From Clostridium sp. (lineage in GTDB: Bacteria > Bacillota_A > Clostridia > Lachnospirales > Lachnospiraceae), in NCBI GenBank assembly GCA_023666975.1, contig JAMPAW010000026.1, positions 1 through 32,502 of the forward strand: a stretch of DNA of 32,502 bases. The letters run 5' to 3'. Below are positions 16,691 through 24,827 of the stretch, piece by piece (positions within the stretch are counted from its first letter, which is position 1; each line of letters opens with the position of its first letter). The notes under the pieces were generated by a model. That model saw only the letters and a list, made by a program, of their open reading frames with translations. It was not told the DNA's origin and did no database searches. The translations under genes were made by a program, and so were the position numbers.

Positions 16691-17758
16691 CTAAATATTT
16701 TTGGAATAACACTTTGGCTTATACCGGATGCTTTTTTCTAAAGGAATAATTTTTAATATACTAAAATTCTGCATATATCTTTTCAATTCTTTTCGTACAA
16801 ATGCATATCCCTGAAAATCTATATCATTCTTAACATCTCTTGCATCATAAATCGCCAAATATCCATGTCTTAATCCTTTTTCCGAAGAGTTCATTAACTC
16901 TTCTATGTATTCTAAAGTCTGAGTTACGCCTTTTCTTGCCCGTGAATCAGTATATTCTGTTGATAATCCAGTCCCTTGATCATTTATTGAAACACCAAGC
17001 CATTTAATCTCTATAAAATACAACTCTCCTCTGACATCAAAATATATATCCAATTTCTTTTTAGACTGTCCAAGTTCCGGCTCTGGAGTAAATGTATATT
17101 GCATATGCTCTGTTAAATAATCAATCAACTGATCTCTCATGAGATGTTCCGGCTTATTTCTCAGTATATTTCTATGAATTAAATTTGAATCAATCTGCCT
17201 CAATGTTGAATTATCTGCAAAAAAAGTCATATAGTGTGCCTGTTGTGTTACATATTCTCTTTCATATTCATCCATCACTTCATTTATCTGTGCTATATCC
17301 TTCTTTTTATTATATTTCATTTGCTCTTGTCTTGAATAAAAAATATTTTTCTCATCTATAGCCCGCCCATTAATAAATCTTGTTATACCTTCTTCTCCAA
17401 AGAAAAACACATAATTATCTAATGAAATCCGAACCAATTTTTCTTTTATTGTTGCTGTATCCCCTTCTAAATACTGCTTTTCTATCAAATTTCCTAAATT
17501 ATTTATTTTTATTAAATTTGCTACTGCAGTGCTTTTTACAGCTTCATCTAAGTTATCTTTCAAATTTTCAAATTGCAAATTATCAACATTCTCTGGTGAA
17601 ATAACTATACAAAATAAAATCTTATGATTAATTCGAGAATCCCATATTTTATGCAAAAATCCTTTGTATAACAACTGATAATTTCTGTCATTTTCCACTG
17701 CATCTTTTTGAGCCTCAATAATTTGACTCACTTTCTCATACGAAAAAAAATCAATCAT
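16691..17758 (-). CDS. PD-(D/E)XK nuclease, effector of the four-gene system
   Basis: 355 residues. The N-terminal ~190 residues are unrecognised (mixed alpha/beta). The C-terminal half is a restriction-endonuclease fold: helix glutamate E204 in KPEHLMRDQLIDYL, D237 in KKKLDIYFDV, E250-x-K252 in LYFIEIKWLG, and a later GVTQTLEYIEEL helix typical of the fold. Catalytic residues look intact, so a DNA-cutting role is likely. Its ATG shares one base with the stop of the preceding gene (TAATG), implying coupled translation and fixed stoichiometry. Very AT-rich, like the whole operon. As the last gene after an SMC-like ATPase and a small middle protein, it is the natural effector. Confidence 0.8.
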   Translation of the reverse strand: MIDFFSYEKVSQIIEAQKDAVENDRNYQLLYKGFLHKIWDSRINHKILFCIVISPENVDNLQFENLKDNLDEAVKSTAVANLIKINNLGNLIEKQYLEGDTATIKEKLVRISLDNYVFFFGEEGITRFINGRAIDEKNIFYSRQEQMKYNKKKDIAQINEVMDEYEREYVTQQAHYMTFFADNSTLRQIDSNLIHRNILRNKPEHLMRDQLIDYLTEHMQYTFTPEPELGQSKKKLDIYFDVRGELYFIEIKWLGVSINDQGTGLSTEYTDSRARKGVTQTLEYIEELMNSSEKGLRHGYLAIYDARDVKNDIDFQGYAFVRKELKRYMQNFSILKIIPLEKSIRYKPKCYSKNI

Positions 17759-18375
17759 TATCTCTCTCCTCTTAAAATTTTACCAAAAACATATTCAAAA
17801 TACAATTCTAAATACTTTTTATTCTCTAATACTATACGCTTATCAACAATTTTTTCTTCAAAAGCATCTTTAAAACTATTTAAAAATTCTACCGTCGCAT
17901 TATCTTTTCCTAAATTCAAATTATATGTTGAATTTCCGTCCAATGATTCTCTATATTCTGGATCTCTATAAATAAAATCAAATATTTTATCTTCTCCATA
18001 TATTCCAATAACATATGCTATATCATCAAACCATTCTTTCTTTCTTTCAGCTTGAGATGTAGTTAAAGATATTTTATTTTCCAAACATAAAGCATATCCA
18101 AGCTCTGTATGTTCAAGCACTTCATTACTCTCTAAATTAATAAGTGCTTTTTCCACTTCTGCATCTTCAGGTCCACTTAAAGTCACAGAAAACTTATAAT
18201 CATCTTCAAAAATATTATTGTCATCAGGATAACGAAAAGAGTACAAAACAGCTGATAAATAAATAATTCTATTTATAGATGATTCTCTAATAGATTTCCA
18301 CCCAATACTTGTTAACTTACTAATTAACTGATAAATATCTTCACTTTTAAGCATTATTTCCGAATAATTATTCAT
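17758..18375 (-). CDS. small middle component, probable winged-helix protein
   Basis: 205 residues, no named family recognised with certainty. The first 100 residues look like a winged-helix bundle: SINRIIYLSAVLYSFRYP, DDYKFSVTLSGP, then EKALINLESNEVLEH. This wHTH-with-hairpin pattern is seen in middle components of ABC-three-component systems and in LmuC/DdmB-like proteins. The C-terminal half is helical (FLNSFKDAFEEKIVDKRIVL). Its ATG lies inside the end of the ATPase gene (8-base overlap), and the next gene starts on its stop codon. By position it probably bridges the ATPase and the nuclease; that is inference. Confidence 0.6.
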   Translation of the reverse strand: MNNYSEIMLKSEDIYQLISKLTSIGWKSIRESSINRIIYLSAVLYSFRYPDDNNIFEDDYKFSVTLSGPEDAEVEKALINLESNEVLEHTELGYALCLENKISLTTSQAERKKEWFDDIAYVIGIYGEDKIFDFIYRDPEYRESLDGNSTYNLNLGKDNATVEFLNSFKDAFEEKIVDKRIVLENKKYLELYFEYVFGKILRGER

Positions 18376-20350
18376 TACAAATCTCCTCTATCTCATTTGA
18401 TAATCTATTCAACGTCTCATGACTTTGTTGAACTAGAGAAACCTTGCCATATTTCAATAAATTTAATACCTTTTTTGTTGCTGCCTTTTCTAAAACGCAT
18501 TTAATGAAGGTGCTATTATTTAAGTTTGAAGTTAATATTAATGAATTAGGCTTTTCTAAATATTTCATAAAGATATTGACCGCATTTTCTTCGTAAGATA
18601 TGTCCAAACTACTATCTGGAGTTTCACAAATATAAAAAGTGGCACAATCATAAAAAAAGGATAAAATACTCATTCTGAAAGAATAGTCAACAAAAAAACG
18701 CTGTGACTCCGATAATTCTTCTGCATCATATCTTATTTTATTATCAATAACGGGGAAAAAAAGCTTCATTTTACTTTCTTTAATTTTTTCTAAAGTCAAA
18801 TAACAAGGCAACTTCATAAATGCACCAGCAAATTCGCTAAATATATCAGATATACTACGTGTAATATCCAACATATTTTCTTCTATATTTCGCATTATTT
18901 TTTGACAATCCATTTGATACTTTTCACTCATTGCAGCTGCGTTCTCTTTATCGATTGTCAACTCATCAATTCTATTCAACATAGCCATATATGATGATTC
19001 ATTTTGAGTATCATTGTTATTCTCTGCCCGCTCCAACAAACGCATCTCATTTTGTTTATTAAAAAGTTGAACTTTTATTTTTCTATATTCTGAATCTAAC
19101 TTTTTTAACTCTTGTTCGTAATCAGAAATATTTTTTTCTAATTTGTTTCTTTCATCCATTAGCAAGTTCAACTCACTATTAATTCTTTCTATTTCAGAAG
19201 TGTCTTTTTCATTGCTCTCAATTGTCGTATGACAAAAAAAGCACTTACCAATTTCATCCTTAATAACTGTTTCTCCTAAATCAGCATTACATACTGGGCA
19301 AATTTTATTGCCAATATATTGCCTTTTATAAACGGAGTATTTAGGATTTATTCCTGGCCAAAATTCACGATTAAACCGATTTTCTACTCGCTCTTTTTCT
19401 TTTTCTTTTTCATTTATCTTATGAGATAAATCTGACACATCCCTATAAACAACAGAAATCTTCTTTTGCAACTCTTCTCTAGCATCGTTTATATGTTCTC
19501 CTTGATGTTCTAAATGTTCAATATCCTCTGTTAAAGATATTTTATTTTTATTCAAATTATCTTTTTCATAATCTGTTCCTTTAATCTGTTTTATAACTCT
19601 TACAATTGCTTTTATCTCTTCCTGTTTGTGTCTTGCAATACTATCCTGATATTTAGCTTCTAAACTATACTCTTTTCTTTTTTTCTCTAACGATGCATCA
19701 TTCAAAAAACTGCTTAATAATCTCTCTTGCACCTCTTTTGACCATAAAACAGTCTCTCTACTTTCTCCGAATAACAATATTTGATTTACAAAAAAAATAA
19801 AATCATCGAAATCTGATAAATTCGCTTCCTTTGCAACCATCTTTTCATAATTATACTGCAAGTTGTTAACATATTCTTCATTGTCATCCGATTTTTCATA
19901 GCCTTTATACAAATCCTGACGTATGGACTCCCCCTCTATCAAATAATCTATCCCATCTTTAATATAAGAAGCTCCTTGTATTTGTGCATTATATAAACTT
20001 CTCTTTACATAAAAACTCGTCTTGTTTATCATGAACCAAAGCTCTACATAACCCTCTTTATCAGTTTCTTTTACGTTAGTTCTATTCCTAAAATATGTGT
20101 TGCAATTTGCATATTTTCCCCTTATTAGTCTTTTTTCACCTTTATAAACTCTGACATCCAAGTCTTTTTTATATAAACCAATTAAAGCATATTTCACAAT
20201 GTTTATAAATGTGGTCTTTCCTACTCCATTTCCTCCAATAATTAAATTCAATCCATCAATAAATTCATAGTCAATATCACTATTATATAAAGAGTAATTC
20301 ACAATTTTTACTCTTTTTAGTGTTGGCAAAAAAATATTATTCTCTCTCAA
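18368..20350 (-). CDS. Rad50/SMC-like ABC ATPase with four-cysteine apex
   Basis: 660 residues. Walker A GGNGVGKTT (39-47); long charged coiled-coil arms about 220-330 and 380-490; between them CPVC (351-354) and CFFC (370-373), enough to make a complete zinc ribbon within one chain, unlike the single CxxC half-hook of Rad50. The signature region is ELSESQRFFVDYSFRMSIL (545-563), followed by a Walker B variant YICETPDSSLDISYE (573-587) and a SNLNNST switch-like loop (608-614). The ETPxxSLDxxYE form is typical of conflict-system ABC ATPases rather than repair SMCs. It starts at TTG (20350) with AGTGAGG 8 bases before it, overlapping the methyltransferase stop. Likely DNA-structure or phage sensor. 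Confidence 0.85.
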   Translation of the reverse strand: MRENNIFLPTLKRVKIVNYSLYNSDIDYEFIDGLNLIIGGNGVGKTTFINIVKYALIGLYKKDLDVRVYKGEKRLIRGKYANCNTYFRNRTNVKETDKEGYVELWFMINKTSFYVKRSLYNAQIQGASYIKDGIDYLIEGESIRQDLYKGYEKSDDNEEYVNNLQYNYEKMVAKEANLSDFDDFIFFVNQILLFGESRETVLWSKEVQERLLSSFLNDASLEKKRKEYSLEAKYQDSIARHKQEEIKAIVRVIKQIKGTDYEKDNLNKNKISLTEDIEHLEHQGEHINDAREELQKKISVVYRDVSDLSHKINEKEKEKERVENRFNREFWPGINPKYSVYKRQYIGNKICPVCNADLGETVIKDEIGKCFFCHTTIESNEKDTSEIERINSELNLLMDERNKLEKNISDYEQELKKLDSEYRKIKVQLFNKQNEMRLLERAENNNDTQNESSYMAMLNRIDELTIDKENAAAMSEKYQMDCQKIMRNIEENMLDITRSISDIFSEFAGAFMKLPCYLTLEKIKESKMKLFFPVIDNKIRYDAEELSESQRFFVDYSFRMSILSFFYDCATFYICETPDSSLDISYEENAVNIFMKYLEKPNSLILTSNLNNSTFIKCVLEKAATKKVLNLLKYGKVSLVQQSHETLNRLSNEIEEICNE

Positions 20351-20360
20351 TATTATTACC

Positions 20361-21629
20361 TCACTTTTCCAAAACTATAACTCCTTCTAAAAGTTTTCCA
20401 ACTTTTTCCTGTTGCTGAGGGCTAGTCTTTAATTTTCTTGCATCCCTTACTTCAATCACCTTAAACCCCTCCTGTTCCGCAATTGATGCACATATCTCTA
20501 GCGTGTTAATCAGAGTATTAAAATATGCAGAATTTGAAACATTAAAATAAACTCTTCCTTCAGGTTTTAATTTTTTAAATAAGACGCGATAAACATTCTG
20601 CATATCAACAAAATACAATCGCACCATATCTATTATTGAATCATTCCATTTTTCAACATTGGATGATGCCTGTTCTAGTTCTTCCAACGTGTCTTTTAGT
20701 AATTTATTATTAATTGAAGAACTATCATTCCACCTTATCTGAACATGTGATCTAAATGTCCTTTCTCTTAGTTGCCTGATTTCCTCTTTAGTTTTTGTAA
20801 AACCCAATGTCTTTAATTCTAACATATATGTATCAGTATAATCACGTGAATTTAAATACGGCGGGGAAGTAATAACTAAATCAATGGTACTATCTTTTAC
20901 TTTTTTCTCTATTCCTTGTCTACAATCCTCATTAAACAATAATAATTTATTATTCTGAACACTTTGTTTCATTGATTTTGCAATGTCATTTCTTATTTCC
21001 ATAATTTTATCATCAAACTTTTTAAAAACATCTAATTCAGAATTCTTTTTATTCTTCCAATCTTTTTTATATGATAAGCACTTTCCATTTCTATATAAGT
21101 TACTTACATCTAATAATATTGCTGCTAAAGCCACCTTAAAAATATCTCTATAAATATCCTCTTTAATTCCATCAACCAATTTTCTTAATTTCTCAACTGC
21201 AATTCCTACCTCTGTATTATAATTCCACTTTTTCCTATCTTTATCCTCATAAAGAGTTGTATATTCCGTGTTTAATGTTACCTCTATATCCCCTCTTCTT
21301 TTTTTAATATTTCTGTACCAATAATCAAACTTATGCAAATCATACGAATTTTCTAGTTTAGCTTTAGCAATTAAATACATTAACGGATTTACCTCAAAAG
21401 AGTAACAAGGTATATTATTATTTTGCAATTCTAAAGCCGTTGTTCCGCTACCAGAAAATGGTTCAAGACATACCAAATCAGACCTACCCATTTCTGATAT
21501 GATTGATTGAATAAACTCTTTTGAGTATCCTTCAACAAACGAATACCATCTATGTATAGGCTCCTGTTTATTTTTATTAAATTGCATTATTCTTCCGTAT
21601 TTTTCCATATAATCAGTATGTATATACAT
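20361..21629 (-). CDS. site-specific DNA methyltransferase (N4-cytosine or N6-adenine)
   Basis: 422 residues. PIHRWYSFVEGYSKEFI (25-41) is a conserved N-terminal block of this amino-methyltransferase group. Motif I CLEPFSGSGTTALELQ (54-69) binds SAM, with FEVNPLMYLIAKAKL as motif II. Motif IV TSPPYLNSRDY (254-264) is the catalytic loop; TSPPY is commonest in N4-cytosine enzymes but also found in N6-adenine ones. About 190 residues separate I from IV, so motif I comes first, unlike the beta-class order. GAAGGA lies 9 bases before the ATG. It is the first gene of the operon. It probably marks host DNA against the downstream nuclease; an alternative is that it is an orphan modifier. Confidence 0.88.
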   Translation of the reverse strand: MYIHTDYMEKYGRIMQFNKNKQEPIHRWYSFVEGYSKEFIQSIISEMGRSDLVCLEPFSGSGTTALELQNNNIPCYSFEVNPLMYLIAKAKLENSYDLHKFDYWYRNIKKRRGDIEVTLNTEYTTLYEDKDRKKWNYNTEVGIAVEKLRKLVDGIKEDIYRDIFKVALAAILLDVSNLYRNGKCLSYKKDWKNKKNSELDVFKKFDDKIMEIRNDIAKSMKQSVQNNKLLLFNEDCRQGIEKKVKDSTIDLVITSPPYLNSRDYTDTYMLELKTLGFTKTKEEIRQLRERTFRSHVQIRWNDSSSINNKLLKDTLEELEQASSNVEKWNDSIIDMVRLYFVDMQNVYRVLFKKLKPEGRVYFNVSNSAYFNTLINTLEICASIAEQEGFKVIEVRDARKLKTSPQQQEKVGKLLEGVIVLEK

Positions 21630-21664
21630 ATTCTAACATCCTTCAAATACAATTTTTCAGTTTC

Positions 21665-21673
21665 ATTATATCA
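21665..21673 (-). promoter_or_regulatory. extended -10 promoter of the four-gene operon
   Basis: The minus strand reads TGATATAAT, an extended -10 element (TGn-TATAAT), about 36 bases before the methyltransferase ATG. No good -35 hexamer lies at the right distance, which fits an extended -10 promoter. The operon is therefore probably expressed independently of the genes at 21.8-25.5 kb. Confidence 0.6.
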
Positions 21674-21779
21674 AATATCCTCACAAAAAGCTATCCTTTT
21701 ATGAAGCAAAATCCATTATCTAGCATTTCCTACCTTAATTTTCATAACTATCTTTTTAATCAGCCACCATACATATCCT

Positions 21780-22448
21780 CTATTTCCTTGCCAATATCCC
21801 CACCTGCATATAAGACACCCACAAAATTTCCACTATGCGGAAACCACAGTTTTTCATAATCTCCACAGACTCTGCAATCGACACAGGAAAATAGCTCTTC
21901 CCATACCGCTTGATATGGGAATCTGACTCTTTCTCCGTCTTTCCATGTGCAATCTGAAACCTTCTCCAACGCTCTAAATATAATCTTTTGCCTTCCTCGC
22001 TATCTGGTGCAAAATTCTCAAAGGAAATATATACTCCATTTTCTTCTAAAGCATCATAACAATTTTTTATAGCTGTTATACGCTCCTCTTTCTTAAAATA
22101 ATGATTTACCTGTAAGGCAGTCACGATATCGAACATCTCCTTATACGGTAGTTCTCTGACATCACATTGTAAAAATTCTACCTTTCCAGCATTGCAAAGT
22201 CTTTCTGCACTCTCAAGCATTTCTTTGTCTACATCAATGCACACCATTTTCTGTATGTTAAAATTGCCAAGTGCTGTTCTTGCCATTTTTCCTGTTCCGC
22301 ATCCCACATCCATCCACTTTAACGATTGTAAACCTAATACTCTTACCATATCAACAATCTGCTGAATCATTTCCTCATAAAATGGCAGTGTCCTTTTTAT
22401 CTGGTAATCATATTCTGTCACATCAAAAGGTGTAGAATTTTGTTGCAT
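21780..22448 (-). CDS. class I SAM-dependent methyltransferase
   Basis: 222 residues from the ATG at 22448, which has AAGGAAGG 10 bases upstream; a start 27 bases earlier lacks one. Motif I is WMDVGCGTGKMA, motif II CIDVDKEMLESAE, and CDVRELPYKEMFDIVTALQV covers motifs III-IV. It is a small-molecule methyltransferase of the Methyltransf_25 type with unknown acceptor. It lies in a minus-strand run of modification enzymes that look like a resistance or detoxification cluster. Confidence 0.87.
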   Translation of the reverse strand: MQQNSTPFDVTEYDYQIKRTLPFYEEMIQQIVDMVRVLGLQSLKWMDVGCGTGKMARTALGNFNIQKMVCIDVDKEMLESAERLCNAGKVEFLQCDVRELPYKEMFDIVTALQVNHYFKKEERITAIKNCYDALEENGVYISFENFAPDSEEGKRLYLERWRRFQIAHGKTEKESDSHIKRYGKSYFPVSIAESVEIMKNCGFRIVEILWVSYMQVGILARK

Positions 22449-22499
22449 GGTGTTATTACCTTCCTTTCCCATCATCTGTCAAATCTCCTGCTGCTGCTT

Positions 22500-22892
22500 T
22501 CAAATCCACCACCCCGGTGTCAACGCTCCCAATGTAACTACTTTTCCTTTATTGTAATCAAGCATGATTTCAATATCCTGATAGGCATCCGGCATAAGCT
22601 GCACCATCAGCTCCCTGCATGCACCACAGGGTGTCCCCGTTTTCCCATCCGGCATAATAGCGATTACTTTCTGTATGATACTCTCTCCATTTGTAATCAT
22701 ATGAAAAATCGCATTGCGTTCCGCACAGATTCCCAAAGTGCTGCAAGTATCAATACAAACTCCCGTATAGATTTTGCCGGAAGATGAAAGGACTGCTGCT
22801 GCCACTCCACCTGCGTCTATATAATCAGATATTTTTCTATCGTTTTGCACCCGCTTTGCCGCCTCGTATAATTCATTCCAGATTGAATCCAT
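22500..22892 (-). CDS. cytidine deaminase family protein (blasticidin-S-deaminase-like)
   Basis: 130 residues from the ATG at 22892, which has GAGGGGAG upstream. Zinc site: C56 and catalytic E58 in GICAERNAIF, C89 and C92 in TPCGACRE. The CAE variant (Cys instead of His as first ligand) is standard for tetrameric cytidine deaminases. The C-terminus LGALTPGWW resembles blasticidin-type deaminases more than housekeeping Cdd. Its first codons overlap the end of the upstream GNAT gene by 20 bases. A role in nucleoside salvage or inactivation of nucleoside antibiotics is possible. Confidence 0.85.
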   Translation of the reverse strand: MDSIWNELYEAAKRVQNDRKISDYIDAGGVAAAVLSSSGKIYTGVCIDTCSTLGICAERNAIFHMITNGESIIQKVIAIMPDGKTGTPCGACRELMVQLMPDAYQDIEIMLDYNKGKVVTLGALTPGWWI

Positions 22893-23418
22893 GCTTCTCC
22901 CCTCTTTCGTTAACAAAATTGCATCGCATATTTTGAAAACAATACTGTACTTCCTTTAATTTTCTCCCGCCAATGTCACTATACAAACAATGCTCCGTCT
23001 GCGCAAAACCGCATTTTTCATAAAAATGTCTCGCATTGTGATTTTCCTCCAATACCCATAAAAACACTTTGTCAAATCCCATTTTTTTCAATTCACTGAC
23101 ATCTGCCTGCAGTAGCAGTCTTCCAAATCCCTTTCCCATATATTCCGGCAAAAGATAAAGTGAAATTATCTCACCATATTCACTCATTTCTGTCATTCTT
23201 GACTTGCCAAAACCGGATGTACCAATAATTACCCCATCCTGAATCAATACCAAATTCTTTCTATTTTCCTGCTTAATATGCGACATCCACTGCCCTTCCG
23301 AAATACCATCAAGGTAATCCTGCGGTGCAATCCCCTGATAGGCATATTTCCAGCTTTCCTCGTACACTTTACTAACAGCACGCCTGTCGTCTGATTTCGT
23401 TATGTAGCGGATTTCCAT
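22873..23418 (-). CDS. GNAT family N-acetyltransferase
   Basis: About 181 residues from the ATG at 23418, which has GGAG 8 bases upstream; a further 25 codons upstream are open but lack conserved text. The N-terminus MEIRYITKSDDRRAVSKVYE is typical. The CoA loop is in YLLPEYMGKGFGRLLLQADV, followed by WVLEENHNARHFYEKCGF. Substrate unknown. Its end overlaps the deaminase start, so the two are cotranslated. Confidence 0.87.
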   Translation of the reverse strand: MEIRYITKSDDRRAVSKVYEESWKYAYQGIAPQDYLDGISEGQWMSHIKQENRKNLVLIQDGVIIGTSGFGKSRMTEMSEYGEIISLYLLPEYMGKGFGRLLLQADVSELKKMGFDKVFLWVLEENHNARHFYEKCGFAQTEHCLYSDIGGRKLKEVQYCFQNMRCNFVNERGEKHGFNLE

Positions 23419-23518
23419 GTTCACATCTCCATTCTGCATAAATTCCGTATCGCAAATCGCACCTTCTAATATATATATGAATGTACCAGACAAACACCGG
23501 AATATTCTTCACAAATGC

Positions 23519-23956
23519 CTAAATCCACTGGATAAATGCTGTCTTATCCTCGCTGTTATACCCTGCTTTCCGATAAAAATCCAACGTGCCTTCCTGCTTT
23601 GAACCAGTCAGCAGCATCAGTTTATAACAGTTCTCTTTTAACGCAATCTCCCTTGCATAGTTTAAACATGCTGCCGCCAATCCCTGTCTACGATAAGCCC
23701 TATCCGTTATCACATTTTCCACAAAAGCATAGGGCTGTTGGTTATGTGTCAAATTCGGAATAATCACACAAACACAGGAGGAAACAATTTGTCCGTCCTT
23801 CTCTGCCACTATAATATGGTGGTCCTTGTCACGTAAAATCCGCTTCCACAACACCATCAAATCTTCCGTCTCTTTCGGCATAGGATTATCATGCAGCTGC
23901 ATATACAAAGCCATTAAACCATTGTAATCTTTTTCTGTAATCTCACGGATCATCAT
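23519..23956 (-). CDS. GNAT family N-acetyltransferase
   Basis: 145 residues. The start MIREITEKDYNGLMALYMQL is typical of the family; the CoA loop is in VITDRAYRRQGLAAACLNYA, followed by LLTGSKQEGTLDFYRKAGY. This compact form resembles the one-domain GNATs near aminoglycoside-modifying enzymes, but the residues seen do not fix a substrate. It lies 31 bases after the nucleotidyltransferase gene and is likely cotranscribed with it. Confidence 0.87.
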   Translation of the reverse strand: MMIREITEKDYNGLMALYMQLHDNPMPKETEDLMVLWKRILRDKDHHIIVAEKDGQIVSSCVCVIIPNLTHNQQPYAFVENVITDRAYRRQGLAAACLNYAREIALKENCYKLMLLTGSKQEGTLDFYRKAGYNSEDKTAFIQWI

Positions 23957-23987
23957 TTCACCCCCTGAAATTGATGGTATCTGAGAA

Positions 23988-24797
23988 TCAATATTCCTTA
24001 GAATCCTCTTCTCTACATGACTCTGACTTCAAAAGTTTCTCCAGATTACTCACGATGATGTCAATATTTTCTGAAATGCCCTCTGGTCTGCTAAACATGC
24101 CAAAAAATAATTGCTCCAGATTTTCCCGAAAATTTGCCGGCAAATATTTACATTGCTTCTCACAAAAATCAATCAGACGCTTTTCACCGGGATGCGTCAA
24201 TTCATTGCATGCGAATATCACATCAAAGTAGGATGCCAAAAATTCTGTAATACGATGGTTGATACTAACCATGTCACTACGTTTCACTGCTTTGGCAATC
24301 TGCCCTTCAAACGCAGGCATTGCATAACGGATCAGCTTCATATTTCGATTGATGATATTTTGTTTCAACAAGTTTGGATAAGGAATTTTGTAGTTTTTCT
24401 GCAATGATGCCAGTCTGCTGTTTTCATCATAAACAATCTTACAGGTACAAAGATTATGCCACATACAGGTAGTATAGCCATTACGAGCCGCACATTCATC
24501 CACCACCTCTGATATTTCTTTTGCAAATGCATCCAAGTCACGATATAAAATATCAATATCCACGCCATTCTTTAATATACAGTTATCCTCATATTCCCAA
24601 AAATGATTTCCGATTTCAATCCGGCTACAGTATTTTTGTAACAAAGCACTGCGTATATCCTCTGGAATCTTTTCCATGCAATACACATACACATCCCAAT
24701 CCGATTTATCATCAAAGTCACTGCCAGCCCTTGAACCGCCTAATGCAATGGCTTCTACCTGCGGCAAAGCGGATAACTCCCTGAATAATTCCTCCAT
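23988..24797 (-). CDS. nucleotidyltransferase-domain protein (DUF4037-like)
   Basis: 269 residues. The Pol-beta-type nucleotidyltransferase core is at the N-terminus: ALGGSRAG (18-25) then DKSDWDVYVY with metal-binding D33 and D35, and GVDIDILYRDL as the third carboxylate strand. The helical C-terminal part (about 130-260) resembles DUF4037 or aminoglycoside-nucleotidyltransferase helper domains. Members add nucleotides to small molecules or proteins; the target here is not visible. Followed closely by a GNAT gene, a common pair in clostridial accessory DNA. Confidence 0.8.
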   Translation of the reverse strand: MEELFRELSALPQVEAIALGGSRAGSDFDDKSDWDVYVYCMEKIPEDIRSALLQKYCSRIEIGNHFWEYEDNCILKNGVDIDILYRDLDAFAKEISEVVDECAARNGYTTCMWHNLCTCKIVYDENSRLASLQKNYKIPYPNLLKQNIINRNMKLIRYAMPAFEGQIAKAVKRSDMVSINHRITEFLASYFDVIFACNELTHPGEKRLIDFCEKQCKYLPANFRENLEQLFFGMFSRPEGISENIDIIVSNLEKLLKSESCREEDSKEY

Positions 24798-24827
24798 TTT
24801 GAAATTCCCTCCATATTCTCAGTGTAT

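Noticed and set aside
18368..20350. DndD (phosphorothioate modification) identity for the ABC ATPase
   Set aside because: No DndB, DndC or DndE partner is present, and the neighbours are a methyltransferase, a small middle protein and a nuclease.
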